Shown: positions 8,745 through 17,318 of the stretch, in pieces
How positions within the stretch are numbered: position 1 is the stretch's first letter
Layout: each line of letters starts with the position of its first letter
NCBI RefSeq assembly: GCF_001456115.1
Contig: NZ_CP013264.1
Span: forward strand, 3,552,501-3,616,500
Length of the DNA stretch: 64,000 nt
Source of the DNA: Sphingobium baderi
GTDB lineage: Bacteria; Pseudomonadota; Alphaproteobacteria; Sphingomonadales; Sphingomonadaceae
Reading direction: 5' to 3'
Notes under the pieces: generated by a model
Database searches by the model: none
What the model was told of the DNA's origin: nothing
What the model saw: only the letters and a program-made list of their open reading frames with translations
Program-made: the position numbers and the translations under genes

Positions 8745-9374
8745 ATGAGGGCAAATCAAAAACCGCCTGCACGGGCCTCCCGGCGTGGCCGGCCGCCGCA
8801 ATCCGAAGGCCCGGCGCTTGATCGCGGTCGGCTGATCGCGACCTTGCTCGATATGGCTCGCTCGGGCGGCATAGAATCGCTTAATATCCGGCCCGTCGCG
8901 CAGCAACTGGGCGTGTCGCCGCGACTGCTCTACCACCATGTCCGCGACAAGCAGGAGATGCTCGGTCTGCTGACAGACGAAATCCTCCGTGATCGGATGC
9001 CCGATCTGTCCGCGCCAGACTGGGAAAGCCGCCTTCGCGGCATCGCCCGTGCGGTTCATCTGGCCTATCGCGATTTTCCAGGGTCCGCCGCCTTCATCCT
9101 GTCAAGGAGCGCCGACCGGCTGGAGCAACCCAACGCACTGGCGATACGCCAAGCGATCTTCACCGCACTGGACGAAGCTGGGCTGACGCAGCGACAGAGC
9201 GAAGAGATGCTCGTCATCTTTTCCGTCGTCATACTTGGCAATGTCGTGGTGGCGGAAAGCCTGAGCGACAATGACGCACGTTTGGCAATGCAGCGCGATG
9301 TGGTGGAAGCCGCCTTTACTCGCGCAACCGACATGCTCCTTGGCGCGATCCACGCCGCCACCGGTACGGCATGA
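8745..9374 (+). CDS. TetR-family regulator
   Basis: A 209-residue TetR repressor. After a basic N-terminus (about 1-27), the DNA-binding part runs from about 28 to 75. Its recognition helix region has IRPVAQQLGVSPRLLYHHVRDKQEML, which matches TetR proteins with Tyr-His contacts. The C-terminal ligand domain is helical and unassigned. GGGAAGG precedes the ATG. It is convergent with the VOC gene, with 3 bp between stops, so its target may be the long minus-strand run, the upstream genes or genes elsewhere. Confidence 0.9.
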   Translation: MRANQKPPARASRRGRPPQSEGPALDRGRLIATLLDMARSGGIESLNIRPVAQQLGVSPRLLYHHVRDKQEMLGLLTDEILRDRMPDLSAPDWESRLRGIARAVHLAYRDFPGSAAFILSRSADRLEQPNALAIRQAIFTALDEAGLTQRQSEEMLVIFSVVILGNVVVAESLSDNDARLAMQRDVVEAAFTRATDMLLGAIHAATGTA

Positions 9375-9377
9375 AAT

Positions 9378-9911
9378 TCAGGCGAGTTCGGCCATGGACC
9401 GGACCGGACGGCTTACCCCGTCCCATTGCTGATGGGCAGTGTGCATCCGTTCCAGTGAGGCTTCGATGGCGGGCGACATCTCCATCAGTTCGACATAGCC
9501 CCCATTGCCCGAACGCGTATCGAACAATGCGAACCTTTCGCCTGATGGCATCGTGCCGCTGAAGGCCATGGCGTAGCCTTCCCTCGACAGCCGCTCCACC
9601 CCCTCATCATAGGGAACGCGCAACATGACATGGTGATAGCCATCACCGTGGCGATCAAGCATCTCGGTAAAAACCGACGGCCCGTCATTCGTCTGCTGGA
9701 GGAGTTCAATCAGCAACCCGCCGGAAAAGCCGAACCCGACCTTCATGGCCACCTGGGTCGGCTCACCGCGATATATCTGGCCCGGCAGCACGGGCACGTC
9801 AAAAACGAAAAACGGGCCCGCGCCCATGACGCGCGTCCAATGATCGAGTGCGCTGTCCATGTCACGCACCACTTGGCATAGTTCCAAAATAGAACCCTTG
9901 GGTTGCATCAT
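9378..9911 (-). CDS. VOC (glyoxalase/bleomycin-resistance fold) protein
   Basis: A 177-residue protein with two beta-alpha-beta-beta-beta modules of the vicinal oxygen chelate fold. Candidate metal ligands are the His pair in GYHHVMLRV (about residue 92) and the Glu in GGYVELMEM (about 141). The first-strand position carries Gln (ELCQVV). It resembles the methylmalonyl-CoA epimerase and SnoaL-neighbour VOC proteins of catabolic clusters. The substrate is unknown. It overlaps the DUF1214 gene by an ATGA junction, so the two are co-translated. Confidence 0.8.
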   Translation of the reverse strand: MMQPKGSILELCQVVRDMDSALDHWTRVMGAGPFFVFDVPVLPGQIYRGEPTQVAMKVGFGFSGGLLIELLQQTNDGPSVFTEMLDRHGDGYHHVMLRVPYDEGVERLSREGYAMAFSGTMPSGERFALFDTRSGNGGYVELMEMSPAIEASLERMHTAHQQWDGVSRPVRSMAELA

Positions 9912-11176
9912 TTTTCTCCCCAGGTCGCGGCACCGGTCCGCAGGCCATGTTCACGAGCGCGATCGCGCAATTGCCTGCCCCGCTCGATCAGATCGACACG
10001 AGGGACTGCCGCGTCCACTTCGCGGTCGATAGCCGCAAGGTCGACGACCCGCACTTCGCGGATGAAGCTTGCCGGATCGGCACCTTCAGGAACGCCCTGC
10101 CAGCGCAGCAATACCCACCCCTCTCCCAATCCCGCCGTGTCGATCCAGTTAGCTATGCCCGGATCGACGCCCGCCACGACATAGCTGATCGTGCCATCGG
10201 CGGCAGGCGTGACCTGAGCGCTATTGAGGCTCACCATACGAAACATCGGATCAGGCGAGATCGTCCAGGGGTCCGCAATCTGGATGCCGGTATAGTAGCT
10301 CCCCGCAGGATCGATGGTGAGAAGTAATCCCTGCCCCTCGCCCAATGCAAAGCGTCCACCCGCAAGATAACCCCAGCCGCCATCCCGTCCATTGGGCCCA
10401 ATCAGCCGATTGGGTTCGGGGTGCCCCAGAAAATCATTCTTGAAACCCGACCAGAAGGCGACCCACGCAGGTAGATCGTCGATGATGGATCGGGCGATCT
10501 CATCCTCATCGCGCTGACTCCAGGCTGATGGCGGGTCGAGACGGCGGACACTCACCTCCGCCGGTACTTGCCGCCAATCACGCTGACTGTCACGGGTATA
10601 GACCTGAATCCGCGCGCCCGGTTCGGTCCGTAAATGAGTCGGTCCACCCTCGTCGGGGCCTATCGTCACCGTCACCCGTCCGTCGCTGTCGCAAAAGGGC
10701 CGTAATTGTTGCAGCGTCAACGCCCCCAGATTGCGGCCAAGGCCTGCATGGTGCTCCGGTTCGACCTCTGCAACGATGCTGAATTGCGGCGGGTCGACGG
10801 AAAAGCGGATGTCCACTGCATATTGTCCATCGCCGTCAATCGGGATCTCGCGGTTGAAATTATCGGGATTGTCGATCGCCACTGCCGCGCCGGAATAGAT
10901 ATGTCCGAACCAGTTCCGGGGGGCATTGCTGATGTTCCAGACCACTTTGGGATCAGCGGAATCGCCATTGGCTTCGCGCATGGCAAGGCCCAACACCCAT
11001 TGGTCAAGCGCTCGATCGAGGCCCAGCCGTCCATCGAGCGTTCCTCCAAGCGGATCGGCCAGAAGCATGAGACGCGCCTGTTCGCGCGCAGCGCGGATAT
11101 CGGCGCGCTCAATCAAGCGCAGCGCTAACCGTTCGACCGCTGTCTGATCGTCAGTCCAGAGCGGATTGGCGATCAT
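9908..11176 (-). CDS. DUF1214-type protein
   Basis: A 422-residue protein whose C-terminal half matches DUF1214-type proteins. Landmarks are IQIADPWTISPDPMFRMVSLNSAQ and the following ISYVVAGVDPGIANWIDTAGLGEGWVLLRWQG. The N-terminal half contains WNISNAPRNWFGHIYSGAAVAIDNPDN, which resembles related beta-rich proteins in steroid and aromatic catabolic loci. No enzymatic activity is established for such proteins. A related protein of similar length is at 16022. It overlaps the SDR gene upstream by 4 nt and the VOC gene downstream by 4 nt, a tight operon. Confidence 0.7.
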   Translation of the reverse strand: MIANPLWTDDQTAVERLALRLIERADIRAAREQARLMLLADPLGGTLDGRLGLDRALDQWVLGLAMREANGDSADPKVVWNISNAPRNWFGHIYSGAAVAIDNPDNFNREIPIDGDGQYAVDIRFSVDPPQFSIVAEVEPEHHAGLGRNLGALTLQQLRPFCDSDGRVTVTIGPDEGGPTHLRTEPGARIQVYTRDSQRDWRQVPAEVSVRRLDPPSAWSQRDEDEIARSIIDDLPAWVAFWSGFKNDFLGHPEPNRLIGPNGRDGGWGYLAGGRFALGEGQGLLLTIDPAGSYYTGIQIADPWTISPDPMFRMVSLNSAQVTPAADGTISYVVAGVDPGIANWIDTAGLGEGWVLLRWQGVPEGADPASFIREVRVVDLAAIDREVDAAVPRVDLIERGRQLRDRAREHGLRTGAATWGEK

Positions 11177-11952
11177 GAAATGGTGCCTACCCGACCACCC
11201 TCGGTGAAGATGGTGCTACCGGTCGTATAGCTGGAGGCATCGCCCGCCAGCAGGATCGCTGCGCCCACCGCCTCGTCCGCCGCGCCGAAGCGCTTGATGG
11301 CGTTGCGTTCGGCCAGGCCTAGCCCCTTATGAATATCCGCTTCCTGACCGTCGGGGCTCATCGACCCAACGCACAGGCAATTGATGCGGGTATGCGGTGC
11401 CTGTGACTTTGCCAGTTCGCGGACTAGGAACAACAAAGCCGCTTTCGACACGCCATAGGCGACGGCAGGCGGAATCGGGGTGAAACCACCACAGCTCTGA
11501 ACCGAAATGATGCTGCCCTTGCCATGCCCCTTCATGTCAGCCTCGGTCAGCTCGGTCAGGCGCCAGGTCGCCATTACATTGACGTCCATCGCCGTTTTCC
11601 ATACCTCGTCCGTATTCGCCCAAAGCCCGCCATCGGCTGCATAGACCACACCAGCCGCGGCATTATTGAACACGATATGGATGGGACCGAAGGCGTCGCG
11701 CGCACCCGTTACCAGCCGTTCCAGATCGGCCTTCTCGCCCGCATCGGCCGCAATGGCTATCGCCTTGCCGCCGCCCGCCGCGTTGATCTCCTCCGCGATC
11801 CGGTCAAGCCGGTCTTGTGAGCGGGCAGAGATGACGACATTAGCACCCAGTTCGGCATAGGCCTTGGCAACATGTTTCCCTACACCCGGCCCAACGCCGG
11901 TCAGAATGGCGGTACGCCCATCAAGGCGGAAGCGATCGAGAACGCTCATCAT
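11173..11952 (-). CDS. Short-chain dehydrogenase/reductase
   Basis: A 259-residue classical SDR. It has a cofactor turn TGVGPGVGKHVA (about 18-29), the NNAA motif near 91, catalytic Ser in VQSCGGF, and YGVSK as the YxxxK pair (about 165-169). The C-terminus GSTIFTEGGRVG follows the usual DGG segment with a Glu change. Arg in SARSQDRL after strand 2 suggests NADP(H). It probably oxidises or reduces an alcohol or ketone of the pathway. GGAG lies before a double ATG. It is the second gene of a four-gene run from the sulfotransferase to the VOC gene. Confidence 0.9.
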   Translation of the reverse strand: MMSVLDRFRLDGRTAILTGVGPGVGKHVAKAYAELGANVVISARSQDRLDRIAEEINAAGGGKAIAIAADAGEKADLERLVTGARDAFGPIHIVFNNAAAGVVYAADGGLWANTDEVWKTAMDVNVMATWRLTELTEADMKGHGKGSIISVQSCGGFTPIPPAVAYGVSKAALLFLVRELAKSQAPHTRINCLCVGSMSPDGQEADIHKGLGLAERNAIKRFGAADEAVGAAILLAGDASSYTTGSTIFTEGGRVGTIS

Positions 11953-11970
11953 GCTACTCCTGAAAAACGG

Positions 11971-13158
11971 TCACGCGCGGCCCAGCAAATGGCCGTAGCG
12001 ATCATAATAGTCGGAAAGGCGCGCATGAACCTCGTCAGCATCGATGCCGAAATGCTCGGGGCTATGCTTGTGCTTGCCGAGGCGGCTGGCGGCCGGATTA
12101 TCGGTAAGGAACTGGCTGACGCGCGTACGATGTTCGTCGCTGAAAGGCAGGTTGAAGCGTTTGTAGATGCGCTCGACCGAACCCATGGGATCAGTAACAA
12201 TGTCGGCATGGGCGAGATCGATGATCCGCGCCTCGATATCGGGACGGGTAGCGCGAGCGGCAGTCGCACGCGCCAGCGCCGCACTCCAGGTATCGAACAC
12301 CGAACGGCCTATCGCCTTGTCATCCTGGGGGGCGCCGACGGCCGCGAGGAAGCCCGATATCATGCTGGCGAGGGAGGAGAAGGTCTTCACCGGATCACGG
12401 TGCGTCCACACCAGCATTGCGCCGGGATAGGCTTCCACCAGGCCGGGAAGGTCCATGAGATGCTGCGGCGATTTCAGTGTCCAGCGCCCCTTCGGCCCTT
12501 TCCACTGATATTGCTGTAGCATCCGTTTATGGGTGCGATATTGCCCTTCCGGCACAGTTTTCTGCAACCAGCGGGCGAAATCCGGAACGCCCAGTTCTGC
12601 TGGGAAATTGGTGCTGGCGAAATGCAGCATCATGCCATGGTTGCACTCACCGGGCTGCGTGCAATCCATCCGCTGAATATCCGCCAGTTGCGGCGCATGT
12701 TTCAGCCAGTTTTCATAGATGGCCTGCACCTGTGCAATGCGCGGATCGCTGTCGAAGGTCGCTATTTCAGGAGCAGGCCAAGGAATATACCATTCCCATT
12801 CGCGCGGCGCACGCGAGGCGGGATCGAGGCAGAGCAGGTCATAGGTAATTGTCGTACCCGTGCGCGGCAGACCGCAGACGATCAACGGATCGCCCACTTC
12901 CTGTGTTACGATATCGGGATGCCGCTTCTCATCCTCGACATAGCGCAGGCGGGTTGAAAGCAGACCAACGATCTTGTGATGCGCGGTTTCCCGCAACTGG
13001 GCTGGCGGCTTCATCGCTTCGACCGCATCGACCAATCGCCGAAAACCCGTCATGAACGACAGGTCAGGACCAAAATCCGCCAAACCTGTCGCGGCACGCG
13101 CTTCGGCGATCAGCGCATCGGCCTTCAGAGGCTTCCGCTCCTCGACCCGCGCATTCAT
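11971..13158 (-). CDS. Sulfotransferase-family protein
   Basis: A 395-residue member of the bacterial sulfotransferase family that includes aryl and carbohydrate types. The 5'-phosphosulfate-binding loop appears as VCGLPRTGTTITYDLL (about 94-109). The 3'-phosphate region appears as the WTLKSPQHLMDLPGLVEAYP segment with the WTHRDPVKTFSS strand about residue 230. Long helices flank these. PAPS-dependent sulfation is the family activity, but members in catabolic loci often have no assigned substrate. A second, diverged copy is at 20605. A 119-bp AT-rich gap upstream may hold its promoter. Confidence 0.85.
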   Translation of the reverse strand: MNARVEERKPLKADALIAEARAATGLADFGPDLSFMTGFRRLVDAVEAMKPPAQLRETAHHKIVGLLSTRLRYVEDEKRHPDIVTQEVGDPLIVCGLPRTGTTITYDLLCLDPASRAPREWEWYIPWPAPEIATFDSDPRIAQVQAIYENWLKHAPQLADIQRMDCTQPGECNHGMMLHFASTNFPAELGVPDFARWLQKTVPEGQYRTHKRMLQQYQWKGPKGRWTLKSPQHLMDLPGLVEAYPGAMLVWTHRDPVKTFSSLASMISGFLAAVGAPQDDKAIGRSVFDTWSAALARATAARATRPDIEARIIDLAHADIVTDPMGSVERIYKRFNLPFSDEHRTRVSQFLTDNPAASRLGKHKHSPEHFGIDADEVHARLSDYYDRYGHLLGRA

Positions 13159-13277
13159 CGCCGTACCTCGACCAGCCGCCGCTTCATGACTCGCCTTCTC
13201 CTACATATTATTATTCCACACCGTGTATTTATTCAAACGAGGCGTCAAGCGATCAAACATATTTTATATCGACGGTT

Positions 13278-14408
13278 TCAGGCCGCCTTTTCCTCGACCG
13301 GCGTCAGATTCTTCATGAACGCTACGAAATCCGGCCCCAGTTCCGGGATAGGCAGGCCCATCTTTTCCGCCAGATAAAGCGTCATGAAATTATCATTGAG
13401 CGATTTGTTCGTCGCCGGGATGTTACCGATGCCAACCTGCCGATCAAACGCTCCTACCGCAACGAGCGCCATGCGGAGAGCGGCAACGATATCATAATAA
13501 TCGAGATGTTCGGCCTTCTGTCCGCTCGCGGCTTCCCAGATGGCGATGGTCTCGTCCTTGCTCGGCAAGCCGTCCAGACGAGTTACGCCGAACCGTCGGC
13601 CGAACAGATCGTCGAAATAGAGCCACCATGCGAGATCCAGTTCCGCCGGCCCCAGCGCCGCGAGTTCCCAGTCGATCAGCGCATTGACGCTACCGTCGGC
13701 CGCGAACATGACGTTCGACGGCGTGGGATCGCCCCACAAAACATTCACATCCGCATCGGCGGGCATGTTTGCCCGCACATACGCCATTGCGGCATCGACG
13801 ATCGGCATGGTGCGGCCACGTCCGGCTGCCTTATGCCATGCCTCCAGAGCTCCGACATATTGATCGAGTCCGGGCTTCCCATTTTGCGGCTGGACTAGAA
13901 ATTCAAATCCGTCGCGCCAGTCAATCTTCGCCAGGCTGGCAAACGCGTTGATCGCATTCGTGAATGTCTGACGTCGCTGCTCCGGCGTCATGTCGACCAG
14001 CCAGCCCTCGAGATTATAGTTGGGTTTCTGCTTGGCGCATTCCCCCTCGACTTTTCCCATGACGAGAAAGGGCAGGCCAAGAATATCGGGATCGAGATGC
14101 ATGCCGATCCATGGCGGCACGGGCAGGTCGCCGCGCGCGTCGAGTGCCGCCATCATCTTGCCCTGAAGCGCGAGGCTGCTGCCGAACACGACCTCCAGGT
14201 CCATCGGCTGGCGGCGCACCACCAGCGTCTGGCTCTGCGCTCCAGCCGGATCGACATAGTCGACATCGACAAAGAAGATGTCCGCCGAAAAGCCCGCCCC
14301 CAGCGTGACGTCGAGCGGATGGACCTGAATATCGCGCCAATCAGGCTTTTCGCTCGTCAGCCAGTTCTGCAACTGGGTTTTGATACGGTCAGGGGTCAAT
14401 AGTTCCAT
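13278..14408 (-). CDS. APH/ACAD10-type phosphotransferase
   Basis: A 376-residue kinase-fold protein of the aminoglycoside phosphotransferase (APH) superfamily, close to the group fused to or lying beside acyl-CoA dehydrogenases. The N-lobe has LVVRRQP with the cofactor-binding Lys replaced by Arg. The catalytic loop reads LWGDPTPSNVMF, where the usual His before Gly-Asp is Trp but the Asp and Asn remain. The metal-binding segment is LIDWELAALGPAELDLAWW. ACAD10/11-type kinases phosphorylate 4-hydroxyacyl-CoA, so this could act on a hydroxyacyl intermediate (inference). Its ATG is 2 nt after the LLM stop. Confidence 0.8.
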   Translation of the reverse strand: MELLTPDRIKTQLQNWLTSEKPDWRDIQVHPLDVTLGAGFSADIFFVDVDYVDPAGAQSQTLVVRRQPMDLEVVFGSSLALQGKMMAALDARGDLPVPPWIGMHLDPDILGLPFLVMGKVEGECAKQKPNYNLEGWLVDMTPEQRRQTFTNAINAFASLAKIDWRDGFEFLVQPQNGKPGLDQYVGALEAWHKAAGRGRTMPIVDAAMAYVRANMPADADVNVLWGDPTPSNVMFAADGSVNALIDWELAALGPAELDLAWWLYFDDLFGRRFGVTRLDGLPSKDETIAIWEAASGQKAEHLDYYDIVAALRMALVAVGAFDRQVGIGNIPATNKSLNDNFMTLYLAEKMGLPIPELGPDFVAFMKNLTPVEEKAA

Positions 14409-14410
14409 GA

Positions 14411-15499
14411 TTACAATCCCTTTGCCCCCAGCGCGCGCTTCAGTTCAGCGGTGAGCGGCCCCATGTCCTTGGGTGAAGAACCGTGAAGCAGGATCTCATC
14501 CGCGCCTGCATCAAGGAACCCCATCAACTGATCGGCGCATTGGGCGGCGGTCCCGACCGCAGCGCCCTCGTCCAGCCATTGCTGCGGAATGAGGCGGCTG
14601 ACATCGACCAGTTCTTGCCGCGTATAGGCCTGATCGGCCGGCTTGCCATTAAGTCCCGCAATCTTGGGATGTGCGCGGATCTGTTCCAGCACCTTCTTGT
14701 CCCAGCCGTTGATGTCGACGATCAAATCGCCAAAGCCGGGCAGTTCGAAATAGGTGATGGCGCGGCCACCAACGACGGCTTCCTCCTCGTCCTTGGGCAG
14801 GTCGGGCGCAACGATGATATTATGGTAGATACGCACGGACATGGGATCGCGCCCGGCCTTTTCCGCCGCATCGCGGACGATCTTCGCACTATTCTTCACC
14901 CCCTGAGCCGACACGAAGGGATGCAGCAGCACACCATCACAATGCTCGCCGGCAAATTCCAGGCTCTTGGGACCGATGGCGGTGAAGATGATCGGCGGGG
15001 GCGTGCCCCCATGACGATCGGTCAGGTTGATCGCCGGAAACTTGCCCAGCACACCATCATAATCGACCTTTTCGCCCGCCCAGAGGCGGCGGCAAATGGA
15101 GATCAGGTCAGCCAACCGCTCCATGGTGATCGGCGGCGATCCCAACATCTTCATATAGGCAGGGACTGCGCGGGCAAACATCAAGCGGAAACGCTCGCCG
15201 CTCATCGCCTGCATCATGTCGGCTACGCTGGCGGTGACCAGCGGATGACGCATGGTCGCGTACATGGTGCCGGTGATACGGATCTTGGACGTCGCCTCGG
15301 CCACCGCACCGGCCAGCACCGCCGGTTCCTTCAGTGCATAGCGTTCCGAAATCCAGACGCAACCCAGACCGATCCTTTCGGCCTCTTTCGCTTCATCGAT
15401 GCCACGGCGCGGATCATTGACCCGCCCCGGAAGGATATAGGTGCCGAACTTATCGAAAAGTGCCTGTGCGCCCGGCTCCACCGCTACCGTCATTCTCAT
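14411..15499 (-). CDS. LLM-class flavin/F420-dependent oxidoreductase
   Basis: A 362-residue TIM-barrel enzyme of the luciferase-like monooxygenase superfamily, in the branch often annotated as probable F420-dependent. Landmarks are the N-terminal FDKFGTYILPGRVNDPRRGID, GLGCVWISERY, the strand TGTMYATMRHPLVTASVADMM and IIFTAIGPKSLEFAGEHCDGVLLHPF. It probably reduces or oxidises a cyclic or alpha/beta-unsaturated intermediate with F420H2 or FMN. It is transcribed with the SnoaL gene upstream and the kinase gene downstream. It is one of four LLM proteins in the window, and the presence of fbiC and npdG nearby favours F420 as cofactor. Confidence 0.85.
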   Translation of the reverse strand: MRMTVAVEPGAQALFDKFGTYILPGRVNDPRRGIDEAKEAERIGLGCVWISERYALKEPAVLAGAVAEATSKIRITGTMYATMRHPLVTASVADMMQAMSGERFRLMFARAVPAYMKMLGSPPITMERLADLISICRRLWAGEKVDYDGVLGKFPAINLTDRHGGTPPPIIFTAIGPKSLEFAGEHCDGVLLHPFVSAQGVKNSAKIVRDAAEKAGRDPMSVRIYHNIIVAPDLPKDEEEAVVGGRAITYFELPGFGDLIVDINGWDKKVLEQIRAHPKIAGLNGKPADQAYTRQELVDVSRLIPQQWLDEGAAVGTAAQCADQLMGFLDAGADEILLHGSSPKDMGPLTAELKRALGAKGL

Positions 15500-15553
15500 G
15501 TCCTCTCAGATAAATGCCATTGCCTTGCCGCCCGGAGGACCATTGGCAACCTG

Positions 15554-16009
15554 TCAAAGGGCAGGTTCGGGATGCACCTCTACATAGAGGCGCGTGAGCT
15601 TGAGCGCGGCGATTTTCCACTGCCCATCCCGACGCACATAACGTTCGGTGTAATGGCCGAAACCGGTGATCGACTGGCCGCCCGGAATCGGGCATTTGCC
15701 TGGCGCCCAGACCACCCGATCCTGCATCGCCGTAATGACATCCGCCTCATCCCCGCGCAGGTCGATTTCCGATGAGTGGATCTGATGCGCCGATTGCGCG
15801 TCAATGACCGCGAAGCGCACTTGGTCGAGGATAGCGGCATGCCCGTTTATTGGCGGATTGCCGGTATCTTCTTCCACGTCCATCACGGCATCGGGCGTGA
15901 ACAGGGTAATGAAACCGTCCCAATCCTTTGTGTCGAGCAGGCGGCAATAGCGCGCCTTCACATTGCGGATCGCCTCATAGTCGAGTAGCCTCGAAAGTTC
16001 TTCGCTCAC
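15554..16009 (-). CDS. SnoaL/NTF2-like protein
   Basis: A 151-residue protein of the nuclear-transport-factor-2-like fold, with the usual ARYCRLLDTKDWDGFITLFTPDAVMD start pattern and the curved sheet ending YTERYVRRDGQWKIAALKLTRLYVEV. Family members include dehydratases, isomerases and cyclases that use a cone-shaped pocket. No catalytic pair is evident enough to assign one. The start is a GTG behind GAAGAGGA. It lies between the LLM and DUF1214 genes in the same direction. Confidence 0.8.
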   Translation of the reverse strand: MSEELSRLLDYEAIRNVKARYCRLLDTKDWDGFITLFTPDAVMDVEEDTGNPPINGHAAILDQVRFAVIDAQSAHQIHSSEIDLRGDEADVITAMQDRVVWAPGKCPIPGGQSITGFGHYTERYVRRDGQWKIAALKLTRLYVEVHPEPAL

Positions 16010-16021
16010 AGTCCTCTTCCT

Positions 16022-17215
16022 TTACCAGATGATGCGGGTGTGCGCGCGGAGCGTACGCTCGCGGATTGCCTCGGCGCGCGCGTCCGGCTTCACCAGCACT
16101 GTATCGACAGGCAAATGACTTTGCACATCGGCGAGTTTTACCTTCTTCATCGTCGGCGTGGGCCGCTCATCGGTGTTGAACCAGCGCCCTTGCACCGCGC
16201 CGCTGGGATAGCCCGATGTATCGAGCCAGTTATGAACGCCCGGATCACCGGCCGAAATGACGGCACGGAAATAACCATCACTATCGATCACGGCCTGCGC
16301 TGCATTGAGGCTGGACTGATTATGATACCAATCCGTTGTCTCATAAAGTTCGTTGGTGAGGATCAGCGACCAATAGTCGACCTCCTTAGGAATCTTAACC
16401 TCAGTGATCAGCGCCTCGTCATCGGCCAGTTCATAGGCCCCTTCATAATAGGATTGCCGGGCAAGGCCCGTCATTTGCGAGAAGTCTACGACTTTCAGCG
16501 TGTTGATGAGACCCTCGTCCCGCAATTTCTGCACCTTGTCAGGAAAGGCCAGCGCACAAACGGTCGCCGTAGCGGGAATTTCGGCAAAGCGATGCGCCAA
16601 TTCCGCCAGCGTCGGCCGTCCTTTGGCGGCTTTCTCCGCGTCCAGGCGCACGATACCGAAACGCGGCTCGCGTTCGATGCCCCAATCGCAGGCGACAATC
16701 CGCACCATCAGCTTTTCGGTCGCAGGCTTGAGTTCCCACCAATCCCCCTTGTGACCGGCAGGGCGTTGTGGAGACAGGATGACATCGAAGCTACCGTCCG
16801 AACCGATTTGAAGATCGTCGAAATCATTGGCGTCCTGCGCGGGATGATGCTGGCCGGTGCGTAGCGTATCCGGCCCAAGCTGGGCGAGGATCATCATCCG
16901 CGTCGTGCCGCGATCGCCCCGGATACGATATGTGCCGCCCTTTTCGATCAGCGCCGCCTTGTAGATCGTGTCGGCATTGGGCTGAAAGATATTCTGGCAA
17001 ATGTTGAGTTCGGGCACGAAGATCGGGTGGCTACGGTCGTGCATGATCGCATCGTTCGTGGTTCGCAACACACCCGACAGCAGCAGACGCATCGATTCTT
17101 GCATGACATGCGGATCGCTACGCAGCCTTTCGGGGATGCGCTCGCGCATCAATTGGCCCAACGGGCGAAGCTGGTCCAGCAACTCTTCCCATTCGAAAAT
17201 GCCAGTGTCGCTCAT
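16022..17215 (-). CDS. DUF1214-type protein, second copy
   Basis: A 397-residue protein related in architecture to that at 9908. It has an N-terminal helical segment, NICQNIFQPNADTIYKAALIEKGGTYRIRGDRG in the middle, and the C-terminal DUF1214-like WYHNQSSLNAAQAVIDSDGYFRAVISAGDPGVHNWLDTSG. Function is unknown. GGAGA precedes the ATG at 17215, which is chosen as start. The same frame stays open to 17365 and would add a twin-arginine-like leader overlapping the phosphatase gene; see findings. If that leader is used, the protein is exported. Confidence 0.75.
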   Translation of the reverse strand: MSDTGIFEWEELLDQLRPLGQLMRERIPERLRSDPHVMQESMRLLLSGVLRTTNDAIMHDRSHPIFVPELNICQNIFQPNADTIYKAALIEKGGTYRIRGDRGTTRMMILAQLGPDTLRTGQHHPAQDANDFDDLQIGSDGSFDVILSPQRPAGHKGDWWELKPATEKLMVRIVACDWGIEREPRFGIVRLDAEKAAKGRPTLAELAHRFAEIPATATVCALAFPDKVQKLRDEGLINTLKVVDFSQMTGLARQSYYEGAYELADDEALITEVKIPKEVDYWSLILTNELYETTDWYHNQSSLNAAQAVIDSDGYFRAVISAGDPGVHNWLDTSGYPSGAVQGRWFNTDERPTPTMKKVKLADVQSHLPVDTVLVKPDARAEAIRERTLRAHTRIIW

Positions 17216-17318
17216 ATCATTCTCCACCAATCTGGTTCGATCTACAGACCGCGCCAGCGCGCCGCCAGGCAGCAGAAGCCCGGCCAGCGTCGCGGACGCA
17301 CCCACGCATATTTCCCGC

